DNA of 64,000 nt from Sphingomonas panacisoli (GTDB lineage: Bacteria; Pseudomonadota; Alphaproteobacteria; Sphingomonadales; Sphingomonadaceae), in contig NZ_CP042306.1 in NCBI RefSeq assembly GCF_007859635.1, positions 496,001-560,000 on the forward strand. Direction: 5' to 3'. The notes beneath the pieces are model-generated. The model did not search any database and was not told where the DNA came from. It was given only the letters and a program-made list of their open reading frames with translations. The position numbers were made by a program, and so were the translations under genes. Of this stretch, positions 35,366 through 44,748 are shown in pieces (within the stretch, counting starts at the first letter, position 1; each line of letters opens with the position of its first letter).

Positions 35366-36364
35366 CTAGATCCCGCCCTTGAAGGCGTCGGAGATGCTGC
35401 ACGATGCCGGACCCAGGATGACGATGAACAGGGTCGGCAGGATGAACAGAATCAGCGGAATGGTCATGATCGCGGGCAGACGCGCGGCCTTTTCCTCGGC
35501 GCGCATCATGCGCTCGTTGCGGAATTCGGCCGACAGCACGCGGAGCGCCGAGGCGAGCGGCGTACCATATTTCTCGGTCTGGATCATCGTCGTGACGACG
35601 CCCTTCACTGCTTCGAGATCGACGCGGGTCGCGAGGTTCTCGAACGCCTGGCGACGGTCCGACAAGAAGCCGAGTTCGATCGCGGTCAGCGCGAATTCGT
35701 CGCCGAGTTCCGGATACGCCTTGCCCAGTTCCTTCGACACGCGGTGAAACGCGACGTCGACGGTCAAGCCGGCTTCGGCGCAGATCACGAGCAGGTCGAG
35801 CGCGTCGGGCAGACCCTTGCGGATCGCGTGGCTGCGCTTGGTGATCTTGTTCTTCAGGTAGATGTCCGGACCCTTATAGGCCAGGATGAACGTACCCGCG
35901 ACCAGGCCGTACGCCTTGATCGGCGACCAGTCGGAAAACATGTCGGTGCCGTAGACGAGGTACAGCATCGGCCCGCCCAGCACGATCGGCAGGACGAGGC
36001 GGCCGAAGATGACCGCGACGGCATATTCCTTCTTGCGGATACCGGCCTGGAGCAGCTTGGTCTGCGCGACCTTGAGCTGGCTGTCCTGCAGCACCTTGAG
36101 GCTCGACAGGAACGAGCGGATGCGGTCGGTCGTGTCGTTCTGGCGAACGAGCTTCGCGCGGCGCTTGCTGGTCGACGCGGTGATGCCGGCCTTCAGCTGT
36201 TCGCGACGGTCGTTGAGCGCCTTCAGGCGTTTCGCCATCGGATCGCGCGAGGTCGTCACCGCATAGATCGCGAGCAGCACCGCGAAGGCGGCTACCGCGG
36301 CCAGCATGGTGCCGACCCAGATGACGTCGACGCCGAGCAGCGTGGGGTTGTGCGGTTCCATCAT
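35366..36364 (-). CDS. tadC: Type II/IV secretion GspF-like protein TadC
   Basis: TadC is one of two polytopic inner-membrane platform proteins of the Tad (Flp) pilus. The 332-residue protein has a hydrophobic N-terminal segment, central membrane segments and the GspF-domain block GLPDALDLLVICAEAGLTVD, with late hydrophobic segments (IPLILFILPTLFIVIL). ATG 36364 overlaps the tadB stop by one base. It is the last gene of the minus-strand tad cluster. Confidence 0.92.
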   Translation of the reverse strand: MMEPHNPTLLGVDVIWVGTMLAAVAAFAVLLAIYAVTTSRDPMAKRLKALNDRREQLKAGITASTSKRRAKLVRQNDTTDRIRSFLSSLKVLQDSQLKVAQTKLLQAGIRKKEYAVAVIFGRLVLPIVLGGPMLYLVYGTDMFSDWSPIKAYGLVAGTFILAYKGPDIYLKNKITKRSHAIRKGLPDALDLLVICAEAGLTVDVAFHRVSKELGKAYPELGDEFALTAIELGFLSDRRQAFENLATRVDLEAVKGVVTTMIQTEKYGTPLASALRVLSAEFRNERMMRAEEKAARLPAIMTIPLILFILPTLFIVILGPASCSISDAFKGGI

Positions 36365-37341
36365 CAAATCTCGAAATTGATCATCTTGGCCATGATGAAG
36401 GCGCCAAGCCCCATCCAGATCATGCCGCCGGCGCCGGCGACGATCAGCCGCTGATCGACGAAGAAGTTGCCCATGTACCCTGGGCTGATCCACATGATCA
36501 GGCCGAACACGATGAAGGGTAGCGAGCCGACGATGTAGGCCGACGCCTTCGATTCCGACGCCATCGCCTTGATCTTCAGCTTCATCTGGCTGCGCCCGCG
36601 AAGCACGGTCGCCAGGTTCGCCAGCGTTTCCGCCAGGTTACCGCCGGTCTCGCGCTGGATCGCGATCGAGATCACGAAGAACTGGAATTCGGGCGTGCCG
36701 AGCCGGTCTGCCGTATCCTGCAACGCGGCGTCCATCGTGCGGCCGATCTTCATCTTGTCGCTGACCGCGCGGAATTCCTCGCCGACGGGGCCGGGCACTT
36801 CCGCGCCGACGACCGCCATGGTTTCGGAGATCGGCAGACCCGAGCGCAGGCCGCGGACGAGCAATTCGATCGCGTCCGGGAACTTCGCGTTGAACTTGGC
36901 GATGCGCTTCTTGATGGTCCGGCCGACCCAGAAATGCGGCAAGCCCGCACCGATCACGACGGAGATCAGCAGCGACACCAGGATGGGCGCGCCGCGCAAT
37001 GCTAGCAAACCGCCGACTAGGGCCATCGCCCCGACGGTCACCATGCCGTATTGGCCGACCGTCCAGCTCTTGCCGGTCATCGCCAGGCGCTTCTTGAGCA
37101 GAGCGGGACGCGGCAGCAGCCGCATCATCGCCGAGTCCATGTTGCTGTCGCGCTTGCCGGTGATGCGGCGCATCTGCGCGGCCATCGCGGCCTCGCTGGC
37201 GGCGCCGCTATGGCGTTCCTTCAGCGAGGTCAGCCGGCGCGACTGCGCCTTCTCCGCGTTGGGACCCGCGAAGGCGAAGAACACCAGGAGCAGCATGAAG
37301 CCTGCCCCTAATACGACTGAAATCAGCGGCACCAACGGCAT
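36364..37341 (-). CDS. tadB: Type II/IV secretion GspF-like protein TadB
   Basis: The 325-residue partner of TadC has an N-terminal membrane segment, two central segments (about 95-140) and the GspF block FPDAIELLVRGLRSGLPISE followed by ETGGNLAETLANLA. It lies directly upstream of tadC. Canonically the ATPase gene tadA (cpaF) precedes tadB, but here cpaE ends only 50 bp upstream. Confidence 0.93.
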   Translation of the reverse strand: MPLVPLISVVLGAGFMLLLVFFAFAGPNAEKAQSRRLTSLKERHSGAASEAAMAAQMRRITGKRDSNMDSAMMRLLPRPALLKKRLAMTGKSWTVGQYGMVTVGAMALVGGLLALRGAPILVSLLISVVIGAGLPHFWVGRTIKKRIAKFNAKFPDAIELLVRGLRSGLPISETMAVVGAEVPGPVGEEFRAVSDKMKIGRTMDAALQDTADRLGTPEFQFFVISIAIQRETGGNLAETLANLATVLRGRSQMKLKIKAMASESKASAYIVGSLPFIVFGLIMWISPGYMGNFFVDQRLIVAGAGGMIWMGLGAFIMAKMINFEI

Positions 37342-37391
37342 CGCTCAGCGCTCCACAAATTCGACGCCGCTCACAACGCGAACGGCTACGA

Positions 37392-38684
37392 TCAATCGGC
37401 CTTCGCCGCCTTCTTGCTGGGCATCAGCGACTTGAGATCCGCAAACTTGCCCATGATCGACGTCTTGCCGCCGTCTTTTTTGCCCGTCGCCTTGGTCGGC
37501 GCTTCGGTGTTGTCGCCGATCGCCATCAGGCGCGTGGCGAGATCGCCCAGCGGTGCGATGGTTTTCGACCCCTTGCCGGCTTCGGCCATCGGCTTACCCA
37601 GCTTGGCCGCCTGCGCCGCCAGCTTCTGGTCGTAAGGCACCAGGAAATCGATCTTGCGTTCGATCGAGCCTTCGAAGTCCTTGCGGGCGATTTCCAGCGT
37701 TCCCTGCGGCACGCGGTTGGCGACCACCACGACTTGCGTCTGCGGCGCGTTCGACTTGAGCCACGACAGGATGCGGATCGTGTCGCGTGCCGCCGCCAGG
37801 GTCAGCTCGGTGACGACGACCGCGGTCTGGATGTCGGTGATCAGGTGCGGATGCTGGACCAGCATCGCGCGCGGCAGATCGACGACGGTGCATTCGAACG
37901 CCGCCCGCATCTCTTCCTGCAGCTGATAGAAGGCAGAGCCATCGGTCAACATCGGCGAGTTGATCGGCGCTTCGGCGGACAGCACCGCGAGACGCTCGCT
38001 GGCCTTCACCATCGCGCGTTCGATGAACAGTCCGTCGATGCGGCTCGGGTTCTCGATCGCATCGGTCAGGCCGCGGCCCGGCTCGAGGTCGAGCGCCAGC
38101 GCGCCGGTGCCGAAATGCACGTCGAGATCGAGCAACGCGGTGGTGCGCTGGCCCTTCTCGCTCATCAGCCACGACACCGAGGTCGCGATCGTGGAGGCGC
38201 CGGCGCCGCCACGCGTGCCGATGATCGCCGTCGCGCAATGCGGGCGATCGACGCTGGCATCGGCCAGCTTCGGCGCGTTGAGGATCGCCTGCGCACTGCC
38301 GAACGCTTCGCGCAGCATGTCCGGGGTCAGCGGCTTCAGCAGGTAATCCTGGATGCCGCTCGCGGTCAGGTCACGATACAGGCGAACGTCGTTGACCTGG
38401 CCCGCCGCGATCACGACGGTGCCGGGCTCGCAGACTTCGGCCAGCGCGTTGATGTCGTTGAGCGGATCGCCGCTCTCGGACAGATCGACGAACAGCACCT
38501 GCGGACTTGCCGAGACGGACAAGGACTGGACCGCGTTGCGCAATCCGCCCTTGTTCACCTTTTCGGCCGACCAGCCCATTTCGCTGGCGATCGGACGCAG
38601 CGCTTCGGCGGTCGTTTCATCGCAGACATAGGCGACGAACGGTTCGCGATGCGCGACGCCGGCGGGTTTCCATGGAGCGTTCAT
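37392..38684 (-). CDS. cpaE: Pilus assembly ATPase/localisation protein CpaE (TadZ)
   Basis: CpaE/TadZ places the Tad machine at the cell pole. The 430-residue protein has an N-terminal receiver-like domain (about 10-135) and a MinD/ParA-type ATPase domain starting with the deviant Walker A GTRGGAGASTIATS (about 153-166), with LLDLDVHFGTGALAL after it. The C-terminus is basic and flexible (LMPSKKAAKAD). Its stop lies 50 bp before tadB, and no ATPase of the CpaF type intervenes. Confidence 0.93.
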   Translation of the reverse strand: MNAPWKPAGVAHREPFVAYVCDETTAEALRPIASEMGWSAEKVNKGGLRNAVQSLSVSASPQVLFVDLSESGDPLNDINALAEVCEPGTVVIAAGQVNDVRLYRDLTASGIQDYLLKPLTPDMLREAFGSAQAILNAPKLADASVDRPHCATAIIGTRGGAGASTIATSVSWLMSEKGQRTTALLDLDVHFGTGALALDLEPGRGLTDAIENPSRIDGLFIERAMVKASERLAVLSAEAPINSPMLTDGSAFYQLQEEMRAAFECTVVDLPRAMLVQHPHLITDIQTAVVVTELTLAAARDTIRILSWLKSNAPQTQVVVVANRVPQGTLEIARKDFEGSIERKIDFLVPYDQKLAAQAAKLGKPMAEAGKGSKTIAPLGDLATRLMAIGDNTEAPTKATGKKDGGKTSIMGKFADLKSLMPSKKAAKAD

Positions 38685-38685
38685 G

Positions 38686-39324
38686 TTACTTGGATCCTCC
38701 GCCCGTCGATTCGGTCTTGATCACTGTGCCGCCCGAGCCGGTCGGCGTGGCCTTGCGATAGGTGTCGATCGCGCGACCCGATGTCTTCGTGTCGAACGTT
38801 TCGGTGCCCGGCTGGCCACGGACCAGATCGAGCGGGTCGGCAACCATCGCCGCCAGGTTCGCCTGGTTGGCGCAACCGTAGTTGGACGTCGCGCTACCTT
38901 CGAACTCGTCGGTACCGGTCCGCGTGAAATCCGGGCAACCCGGGACGCGGGCCGCCGTGCGGCTCACGACGACACGGACCATGCCGGCTGCGAGCGGCGC
39001 GCTGGTGATCGGCGCGCGGTTGTCCATCAGGATACCGTAGCGCGATGCGAGCGCCGCAACCTGACCGGATGCGGCCGAGCTGGAACGATTGGGGTCGTCG
39101 ACCGCGACATGGTCGCCGTAGCGCAATCGCATCGACGACAGCCAGCCGGCGACGCGATCGGCTTCGCCGGGGCCGAGGCCGGACGGGGTCGCCTGGACGT
39201 CGAAGACATAGTCGGTGCGGCTGACGACCGGCTGATAGACGGTGTCGACGCCGCGATTGAGCGTGCCGCAGCCACCGAGCATCAGCGCGGGGGCAGACAG
39301 AGCGGCGAACAGGATCGTGCGCAT
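38686..39324 (-). CDS. cpaD: CpaD-family pilus lipoprotein
   Basis: The 212-residue protein has a lipoprotein signal (LFAALSAPALMLGGC) and CpaD blocks: YVFDVQATPSGLGPGEADRV, then VRVVVSRTAARVPGCPDFTR and NYGCANQANLAAMVADPLDL. CpaD is a periplasmic/outer-membrane pilotin-like component of the Tad secretin. The stop is one base from the cpaE start. Confidence 0.92.
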   Translation of the reverse strand: MRTILFAALSAPALMLGGCGTLNRGVDTVYQPVVSRTDYVFDVQATPSGLGPGEADRVAGWLSSMRLRYGDHVAVDDPNRSSSAASGQVAALASRYGILMDNRAPITSAPLAAGMVRVVVSRTAARVPGCPDFTRTGTDEFEGSATSNYGCANQANLAAMVADPLDLVRGQPGTETFDTKTSGRAIDTYRKATPTGSGGTVIKTESTGGGSK

Positions 39325-39350
39325 GGTAATTTATCCCTCGCTGGCGTCGG

Positions 39351-40922
39351 TTACTGGCTAAATCCGGGCGCCGGCGAACCGTCGTCCTTCTTCGGTTTCT
39401 TGGGCAGCACGGCCTTACCTTCGTCGCGCTTGGCGTCGGGGCTCGGCATCGGTGCGTTCGGCGAGACCGGCAGCGGTGCGTTGGCGCCGACCGCCGGACC
39501 GGTGGTCGGCGTCGCCATCGTCGGCTTGGCGCGATCGCCGCCGGTCATGCCGCCGCCGAGCTTGCCCATGAACACGCGACCCAGATCGGTCGGCGCCTGA
39601 TAGCCGTCGGTCGGCAGGACGATCTCGTTCGCGTTGACCGGTTTCACCAGATACGGCGTGACGACGATGATCAGTTCGGTTTCGTTGCGCTTCCAACCGG
39701 TCGAGCGGAACAACGCGCCGAGGATGGGCACGTTGCCGAGGCCCGGCGTCTTGTCGATTTGATTGTTGGTCGAATTCGAAATCAGACCGCCGATCACCAT
39801 GGACTGGCCGGAGCCGAGTTCCACGGTCGTTTCCGCGCGCCGCGTGCTGAGGCCCGGAATTATCGTACCACCAAAGGTGACCGATCCGGCCGCCGTGATT
39901 TCCGATACTTCCGGCCGAACGCGCAGGCTGATGCGACCGTCCGACAAGACTGTCGGCGTGTAAGCAAGGCTGACGCCGTATTGCTTGAACTCGACCGACA
40001 CTGCACCCAGACCGGTACTGAGCGGAATCGGAATCTCACCGCCCGCCAGGAACGATGCGGTCTCACCCGACAGCGCCGACAGGTTCGGCTGCGCCAACGT
40101 GACGACCTGGTTGTTGGTTTCGCCCAGATCGAGCGCCGACAGGATGTCGAGGCCGAACAGTTTGCCGGTCGCGCCAAGTGTCGAACCGTTGGCTACCTGC
40201 GTCATAGCAGTGACGCCGTTACCGTTGGTGAAGCCGACGCCTAGTCCGGCACCCGGGAGGAACCCGGGCGTCAAATTGTCGCGGCCCTGGCTGATACCGA
40301 ACTTGAAGCCGCCGGTGCCGTCGAACGTCTTGATGTTCGCGCCGATATTCTTCGCAAACGTCTTCGTCACTTCGGCGATCCGGACCTGCAGGTTGACCTG
40401 CAACGGCGTCGCGGTCTTCAAGCGGCTGATCACCTTGACCTTATCGCCGACGAACGCCTGCACCATGCTTTCGGCTTCCTGCGCGTCCTGCGGACTGAGC
40501 ACGGTACCGGTAAGCAGCACGACGCCGTTCATGGTGTAACTCTGCAGCTGCGCTTCCGGCATCGCCAGCTTCAGCATCTGATTGATCGAGCCGAAGTTGT
40601 TGCCGACGCGCACCGTCGCCGAGAATACCACCTGGCCGGTCTTGGTCGTGGCGGACACCGTGGTCTCGCCCGGCGCCTTGCCGAACACGTAGATCTGGGT
40701 CGGCGACCGCACCTGAATGTCGGCGATCGAGTCGTTGGCGACGAACACATCGCTGATCGGGCGCGCCAGCGTCACCAGTCGACCCTGGTTGGTATCGACT
40801 TCGACGACACGGCTGGCAGCCGATTGGGCGGGTGCGGCGGCCGGCGTCGCAGCGCCGGTGGCGGCAATCGCCAGCGCGGCGGCCATCGGCCAGCCCGCGC
40901 GGTTGAGACGGTTCAGCATCAC
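39351..40922 (-). CDS. cpaC: Secretin CpaC (RcpA) of the Tad pilus
   Basis: The 523-residue protein forms the outer-membrane pore of the pilus system. It has a signal peptide, an N-terminal domain with PISDVFVANDSIADIQVRSP and YVFGKAPGETTVSA, a BON-like segment (TMNGVVLLTGTVLSPQDAQEA), and the C-terminal secretin domain (VGTGANIK-type strands and TELIIVVTPYLVKPV near 420). A Pro-rich tail follows. Its start overlaps the cpaB stop by 4 nt. Confidence 0.95.
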   Translation of the reverse strand: MMLNRLNRAGWPMAAALAIAATGAATPAAAPAQSAASRVVEVDTNQGRLVTLARPISDVFVANDSIADIQVRSPTQIYVFGKAPGETTVSATTKTGQVVFSATVRVGNNFGSINQMLKLAMPEAQLQSYTMNGVVLLTGTVLSPQDAQEAESMVQAFVGDKVKVISRLKTATPLQVNLQVRIAEVTKTFAKNIGANIKTFDGTGGFKFGISQGRDNLTPGFLPGAGLGVGFTNGNGVTAMTQVANGSTLGATGKLFGLDILSALDLGETNNQVVTLAQPNLSALSGETASFLAGGEIPIPLSTGLGAVSVEFKQYGVSLAYTPTVLSDGRISLRVRPEVSEITAAGSVTFGGTIIPGLSTRRAETTVELGSGQSMVIGGLISNSTNNQIDKTPGLGNVPILGALFRSTGWKRNETELIIVVTPYLVKPVNANEIVLPTDGYQAPTDLGRVFMGKLGGGMTGGDRAKPTMATPTTGPAVGANAPLPVSPNAPMPSPDAKRDEGKAVLPKKPKKDDGSPAPGFSQ

Positions 40923-41929
40923 TTCTTCCCCCCGACCGGAATCTCGGTCACATTGTTCCCGCGGGCGATGCGCACCGTGGGTCCCGTAGTCGTACCTGGA
41001 TAGCCGCCGTTACCGCCGGAGCGGCCGTACGGGCTCTCGGCCTTGCCGGGCACCGTGCGGCGCTGGAAACGCGACACGTCGGCACCGGTGGCAAAGGTGG
41101 TCTTGCCGGCGCTCGGCTGGTTCGCAGCGGCATCCAGTATGGCCTTTTCGGCCTTCGGATCCTTGCCGTCGGGCACCTTCACGCTGCCGTCGGCAATTGC
41201 CGCGTCGAGCTCGCTCGCGCTGTCGGCCAGCGGACGCAGCACGATCGACAGGTCGCCCAGCGCACGCGCCACCGAAATCTTCTCCGCGATCGACGGCGTC
41301 GCCTCGATCGTCACCATCGAGATGTTCTTGACCACGGTCTTGCCCTGGTCGTCGACATCGGTGGTGGTGCGCTGGTCGGTCGCCAGCACGCGCAGGTTCT
41401 TCATGATCGTCTCGGCGACGTTCAGGGCCGGGCCATCGCCGCCGCCTGCGACCTTCTGCGTCAGCATCAGGTCGATATGGTCGCCCGGGAACACGAAGCC
41501 CGCGACTGAATTCTTGTTTTCGACCGGGAAGGTCACGGCGCGCATGCCCGGCGTTAGGGCCGCGGCGAGGAAGCCACGATCACCCGGCTTGACCAGCGCA
41601 CCCTGGGTCAGCGGCTGGCCGGCGGTGATCACCGTGCGCACGACCGTGCCCTGCAGCGACTTGATGTCGAACCCGTCCTTCTTCACGAAGTACGCGCCGC
41701 CGACCATTTCGTTCGGCCAGGGCTGATATTTGAAGCTCGTGGCGTCCAGGATCGTGCCGACCGGCAGCGTCTTGGTCGCGACCAGCACTTCGGTGCCGAC
41801 GATGGGCGGCGCCATCTGCGCCTGCGCTTGCGGTGCGCTCGATCCTGAGATCAGGCTGCGCGCCATGAACGCGGTAATGGCGGCGACGACGAGCGCCCCA
41901 ACCAGCAAAATGATCTTCCGACTATCCAT
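40919..41929 (-). CDS. cpaB: Flp pilus assembly protein CpaB (RcpC)
   Basis: The 336-residue protein has an N-terminal membrane anchor (IILLVGALVVAAITAFMA), a SAF domain (EVLVATKTLPVGTILDATSF, about 46-65), and the RcpC block GMRAVTFPVENKNSVAGFVFPGDHIDLMLTQ-type sequence. It works with the secretin in the periplasm. It overlaps cpaC by 4 nt and follows cpaA by 49 bp. Confidence 0.94.
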   Translation of the reverse strand: MDSRKIILLVGALVVAAITAFMARSLISGSSAPQAQAQMAPPIVGTEVLVATKTLPVGTILDATSFKYQPWPNEMVGGAYFVKKDGFDIKSLQGTVVRTVITAGQPLTQGALVKPGDRGFLAAALTPGMRAVTFPVENKNSVAGFVFPGDHIDLMLTQKVAGGGDGPALNVAETIMKNLRVLATDQRTTTDVDDQGKTVVKNISMVTIEATPSIAEKISVARALGDLSIVLRPLADSASELDAAIADGSVKVPDGKDPKAEKAILDAAANQPSAGKTTFATGADVSRFQRRTVPGKAESPYGRSGGNGGYPGTTTGPTVRIARGNNVTEIPVGGKK

Positions 41930-41978
41930 GTCGTTCTAGCCCCGTTGCCGGTCGATTGACCGGTTGACCCACCACTAA

Positions 41979-42449
41979 TTACGCAAACTGGTTAAATATC
42001 GGTTCACTCAGGGCGACCATCGCCGCCATCGCGATCGCGACGCCGTACGGCGTCTCCACCGCGCCCGGCACCTTGCGACGCCAGTGGTCGAGCATCATGA
42101 TCAGCGTGAGCACGCCGCCGATGACCGACATGACCATCAGCATGAAGAACAGCGCCTGCATCGGCAGCCAGAGCGCGAGCGCCCCGATCATCTTGACGTC
42201 GCCGCCGCCCATCCAGCCGAAATGGAACGCGCCGACGAACAGCGCGAATACGACCAGCGCGATGCCGAGCTGGATGCCGGCATCGGCCAGGCCATAGCCC
42301 TGCAAATACCACCAGGCGGGGGCCATCACCGCGATCGCGGTGTTCTTCCAATTCGCGATCTCGCGACGGCGCGCGTCCTCGATTCCCGCCGACAGCAGGA
42401 TCAGAACGAGCGCTGCGACCAGCGCGTAAGACAGAAATCCCCAGCCCAT
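41979..42449 (-). CDS. cpaA: Prepilin peptidase CpaA (TadV)
   Basis: This 156-residue polytopic aspartate protease processes the Flp prepilin. The two catalytic Asp are in IEDARRREIANW (about 24) and the GxGD-type motif MGGGDVKMIGALALW. It is first in the minus-strand cluster, and no flp pilin gene is visible beside it: the 49 bp to the divergent hydrolase gene are non-coding. Confidence 0.94.
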   Translation of the reverse strand: MGWGFLSYALVAALVLILLSAGIEDARRREIANWKNTAIAVMAPAWWYLQGYGLADAGIQLGIALVVFALFVGAFHFGWMGGGDVKMIGALALWLPMQALFFMLMVMSVIGGVLTLIMMLDHWRRKVPGAVETPYGVAIAMAAMVALSEPIFNQFA

Positions 42450-42498
42450 TGGACCACAGACCTAGACGGCATGGCTTTCCAAAAAGTAACCAGCGGGC

Positions 42499-43440
42499 AT
42501 GATTGCTTCAGAAAATCAGCGGCGGGCCTATCCGCCAAGGAGCGAGATCGGCACCTGGACCGCCCCCGACGGCTGGCAGCTGCGCCGGTTCGACTGGCCG
42601 GCGGCGGACACGCCGCGCGGGTCGATCCTGTTCCAGGCGGGGCGCGGCGACCTGTTCGAGAAATATCTCGAGACGTTCCACCACTGGCACGCCCAGGGCT
42701 GGTCGATCACGTCGTTCGACTGGCGGGGGCAGGGCAAATCGGGGCGCCTGTCCCACGATCCGCACGTCGGCGACATCGACAGTTTCGATACCTATCTCAC
42801 CGATTTCGCGGCGTTCTGGCAGGATTGGGCGCCGACCGCGCCGGGTCCGCGTGTGCTGATCGCGCATTCGATGGGCGGGCACCTGATCGGCCGCGCGCTC
42901 GATCAGGGACTGGCCGATCCCATGGCAGCGGTGCTGGTCGCGCCGATGATGGGCGTCCACGCGCCAATCAGCGCCGGATTCGGCGAATGGCTCGCCAACT
43001 TCATGATGAAGCTCGGCAACCCGCAACGCCGCGCGTGGAAGGGTAATGAGCGGCCGGCGACGATGGGCAGCCGCCAGTCGCTGCTGACCCATGACGACGA
43101 TCGCTATGCCGATGAGCCGGCCTGGTGGGACAAGGACCCAGGTCTCCGCCTCGGTCCGCCGAGCTGGCGCTGGGTAGTGCGCGCGTTCGAATCGACTCGG
43201 ACGTTGCGCGACAGCCCGCGGCTGCAGGCGATGAAGGTCCCCGTGCTGATGCTGGTCGCCGATGCCGACAAATTGGTCCGGGCGAAAGATGCGCTGGCGG
43301 TGGCCGCGAGCCTGCCCGACTGCCGCGTCGTCCGTTTCGGGTCGGAGTCGGCGCACGAAATCCTGCGCGAGGTCGACGCGGTCCGCGATCGCGCGCTAAG
43401 CGAGATCGACACCTTCCTGTCAGAACGAGCCGCACAATGA
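42499..43440 (+). CDS. Alpha/beta hydrolase, lysophospholipase/monoacylglycerol-lipase type
   Basis: The 313-residue protein has the alpha/beta-hydrolase pattern: SFDWRGQGKSGR, the nucleophile elbow AHSMGGHLIGRAL with Ser near residue 125, a late Asp in MLVADADKLV and His in SAHEILRE. It likely hydrolyses a lipid or ester. It overlaps the next gene, an FAD oxidase, by 4 nt. It is divergent from the tad cluster with a 49-bp gap. Confidence 0.9.
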   Translation: MIASENQRRAYPPRSEIGTWTAPDGWQLRRFDWPAADTPRGSILFQAGRGDLFEKYLETFHHWHAQGWSITSFDWRGQGKSGRLSHDPHVGDIDSFDTYLTDFAAFWQDWAPTAPGPRVLIAHSMGGHLIGRALDQGLADPMAAVLVAPMMGVHAPISAGFGEWLANFMMKLGNPQRRAWKGNERPATMGSRQSLLTHDDDRYADEPAWWDKDPGLRLGPPSWRWVVRAFESTRTLRDSPRLQAMKVPVLMLVADADKLVRAKDALAVAASLPDCRVVRFGSESAHEILREVDAVRDRALSEIDTFLSERAAQ

Positions 43441-44519
43441 GTTTCGATATCGCCATCATCGGCGCCGGGATCGCCGGCGCTGCACTCGCTGCGGAGGTCG
43501 CGCCGCATGCCAGCGTGCTGATTCTCGAGGCGGAGGACGTCGCGGGCTATCACGCGACAGGGCGCTCGGCGGCATTCTGGGAAGAGACCTATGGCGGCCC
43601 CGGCGTCCAGCCGCTGACGGCTGCATCGCGCGACTTGTTCGATGCCGGCGGGTTCCTGCAGCCGCTGGGTTCGCTGCACATCGGGCGCGAGGAAGAGCGC
43701 GGCAAGATCGAGGGGATGCTCGCGCAGTTTGCGGGTACCGGCGTCGATCTCTCGCTGGTCGACCCGCGCGAGCGCATCGCAGGGCTGCGGCCGGAGTGGA
43801 ACCTGGCGGTGTGGGAGCCGAGCTGCGCGTATATCGATGTCGCCGGACTGCACGCAGCCGCTTTGTCGCGCGCGAAGAAGGCGGGCGCGGAATTGGTGCT
43901 CGACGCGGGGCTGACGGCCGCGGCTCGGGCCGACGGCGTGTGGCGGCTCGAGACGAAGGCGGGGTCGTACGAGGCGAAGGTATTGGTCAATGCGGCCGGC
44001 GCGTGGGTCGATGAGGTCGCCCGCATGGCCGGGGTCGCGCCGATCGGGATCAGCCCGTTCCGCCGCACGCTCGTCCAGCTGCGCGTCGATCCGCCGGTTC
44101 CCGACGACGCGCCGCACGTCGCGCATATCGGCGGCGAATTCTACTTCAAGCCCGAGTCGGGCGGTCGGCTGTGGCTCAGCCCGCACGACGAAATCCCGAG
44201 CGCCCCCGGCGACGTCCAGCCCGAGGAGCTCGACATCGCGATAGCGATCGACCGGCTCGAACATGCGGTCGATTGGCGGATCGAGCGCGTCGAACGCAGC
44301 TGGGCCGGTCTGCGCAGCTTCGCGCCCGATCGGTTGCCGGTCTACGGCTTCGACAACGGCGTCCCGGCCTTCTTCTGGTGCGCGGGACAGGGCGGGTTCG
44401 GCATCCAGACTGCGCCGGCGGCGTCGCTGGTGGCGGCGTCGCTGCTGCTCGGCACCGCGCCCGATCCGCTGGTCGCCGATATCGACCGTGACCGCTATTC
44501 GCCGGCAAGGTTCCGCTAG
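43437..44519 (+). CDS. FAD-dependent oxidoreductase of the DAO family
   Basis: The 360-residue protein has the Rossmann FAD motif DIAIIGAGIAGAALAAE (about 4-20), GRSAAFWEETYGG, the NAAGAWVD strand near residue 185, and the C-terminal AGQGGFGIQTAPAAS. It belongs to the D-amino-acid-oxidase/glycine-oxidase-like family (DadA-type). Translation from ATG 43437 is coupled to the hydrolase stop. Substrate unknown. Confidence 0.9.
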   Translation: MSFDIAIIGAGIAGAALAAEVAPHASVLILEAEDVAGYHATGRSAAFWEETYGGPGVQPLTAASRDLFDAGGFLQPLGSLHIGREEERGKIEGMLAQFAGTGVDLSLVDPRERIAGLRPEWNLAVWEPSCAYIDVAGLHAAALSRAKKAGAELVLDAGLTAAARADGVWRLETKAGSYEAKVLVNAAGAWVDEVARMAGVAPIGISPFRRTLVQLRVDPPVPDDAPHVAHIGGEFYFKPESGGRLWLSPHDEIPSAPGDVQPEELDIAIAIDRLEHAVDWRIERVERSWAGLRSFAPDRLPVYGFDNGVPAFFWCAGQGGFGIQTAPAASLVAASLLLGTAPDPLVADIDRDRYSPARFR

Positions 44520-44573
44520 CGTACCGACCGGCGCGACGCTAATCTGGATCAGTCACCAACCCGGAGAGGTCCC

Positions 44574-44744
44574 ATGGCGCACAAGTTCGTGATCGAGCAG
44601 AACAAGGCCGGTGAGTATGTCGCCAAGTTCAAGTACAACAGCGAGCTCGTGTGGTGGACCGAAGGGTACAAGTCCAAGGCGTCGGCGCAGAACGCGATCG
44701 ATTCGATTCTGAAGAACGGTCCCGGCGCGCCGCAGGAGGGCTGA
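44574..44744 (+). CDS. YegP-like DUF1508 small protein
   Basis: This 56-residue gene reads MAHKFVIEQNKAGEYVAKFK, then YNSELVWWTEGYKSKASAQN and a C-terminal helix. It has the strand pattern of the DUF1508/YegP family, which in many bacteria is a stress-related or uncharacterised small protein. A good Shine-Dalgarno (GGAGAGG) lies 5 nt before the ATG. Its stop is 4 bp from the convergent rnhA stop. Confidence 0.88.
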   Translation: MAHKFVIEQNKAGEYVAKFKYNSELVWWTEGYKSKASAQNAIDSILKNGPGAPQEG

Positions 44745-44748
44745 GCTC

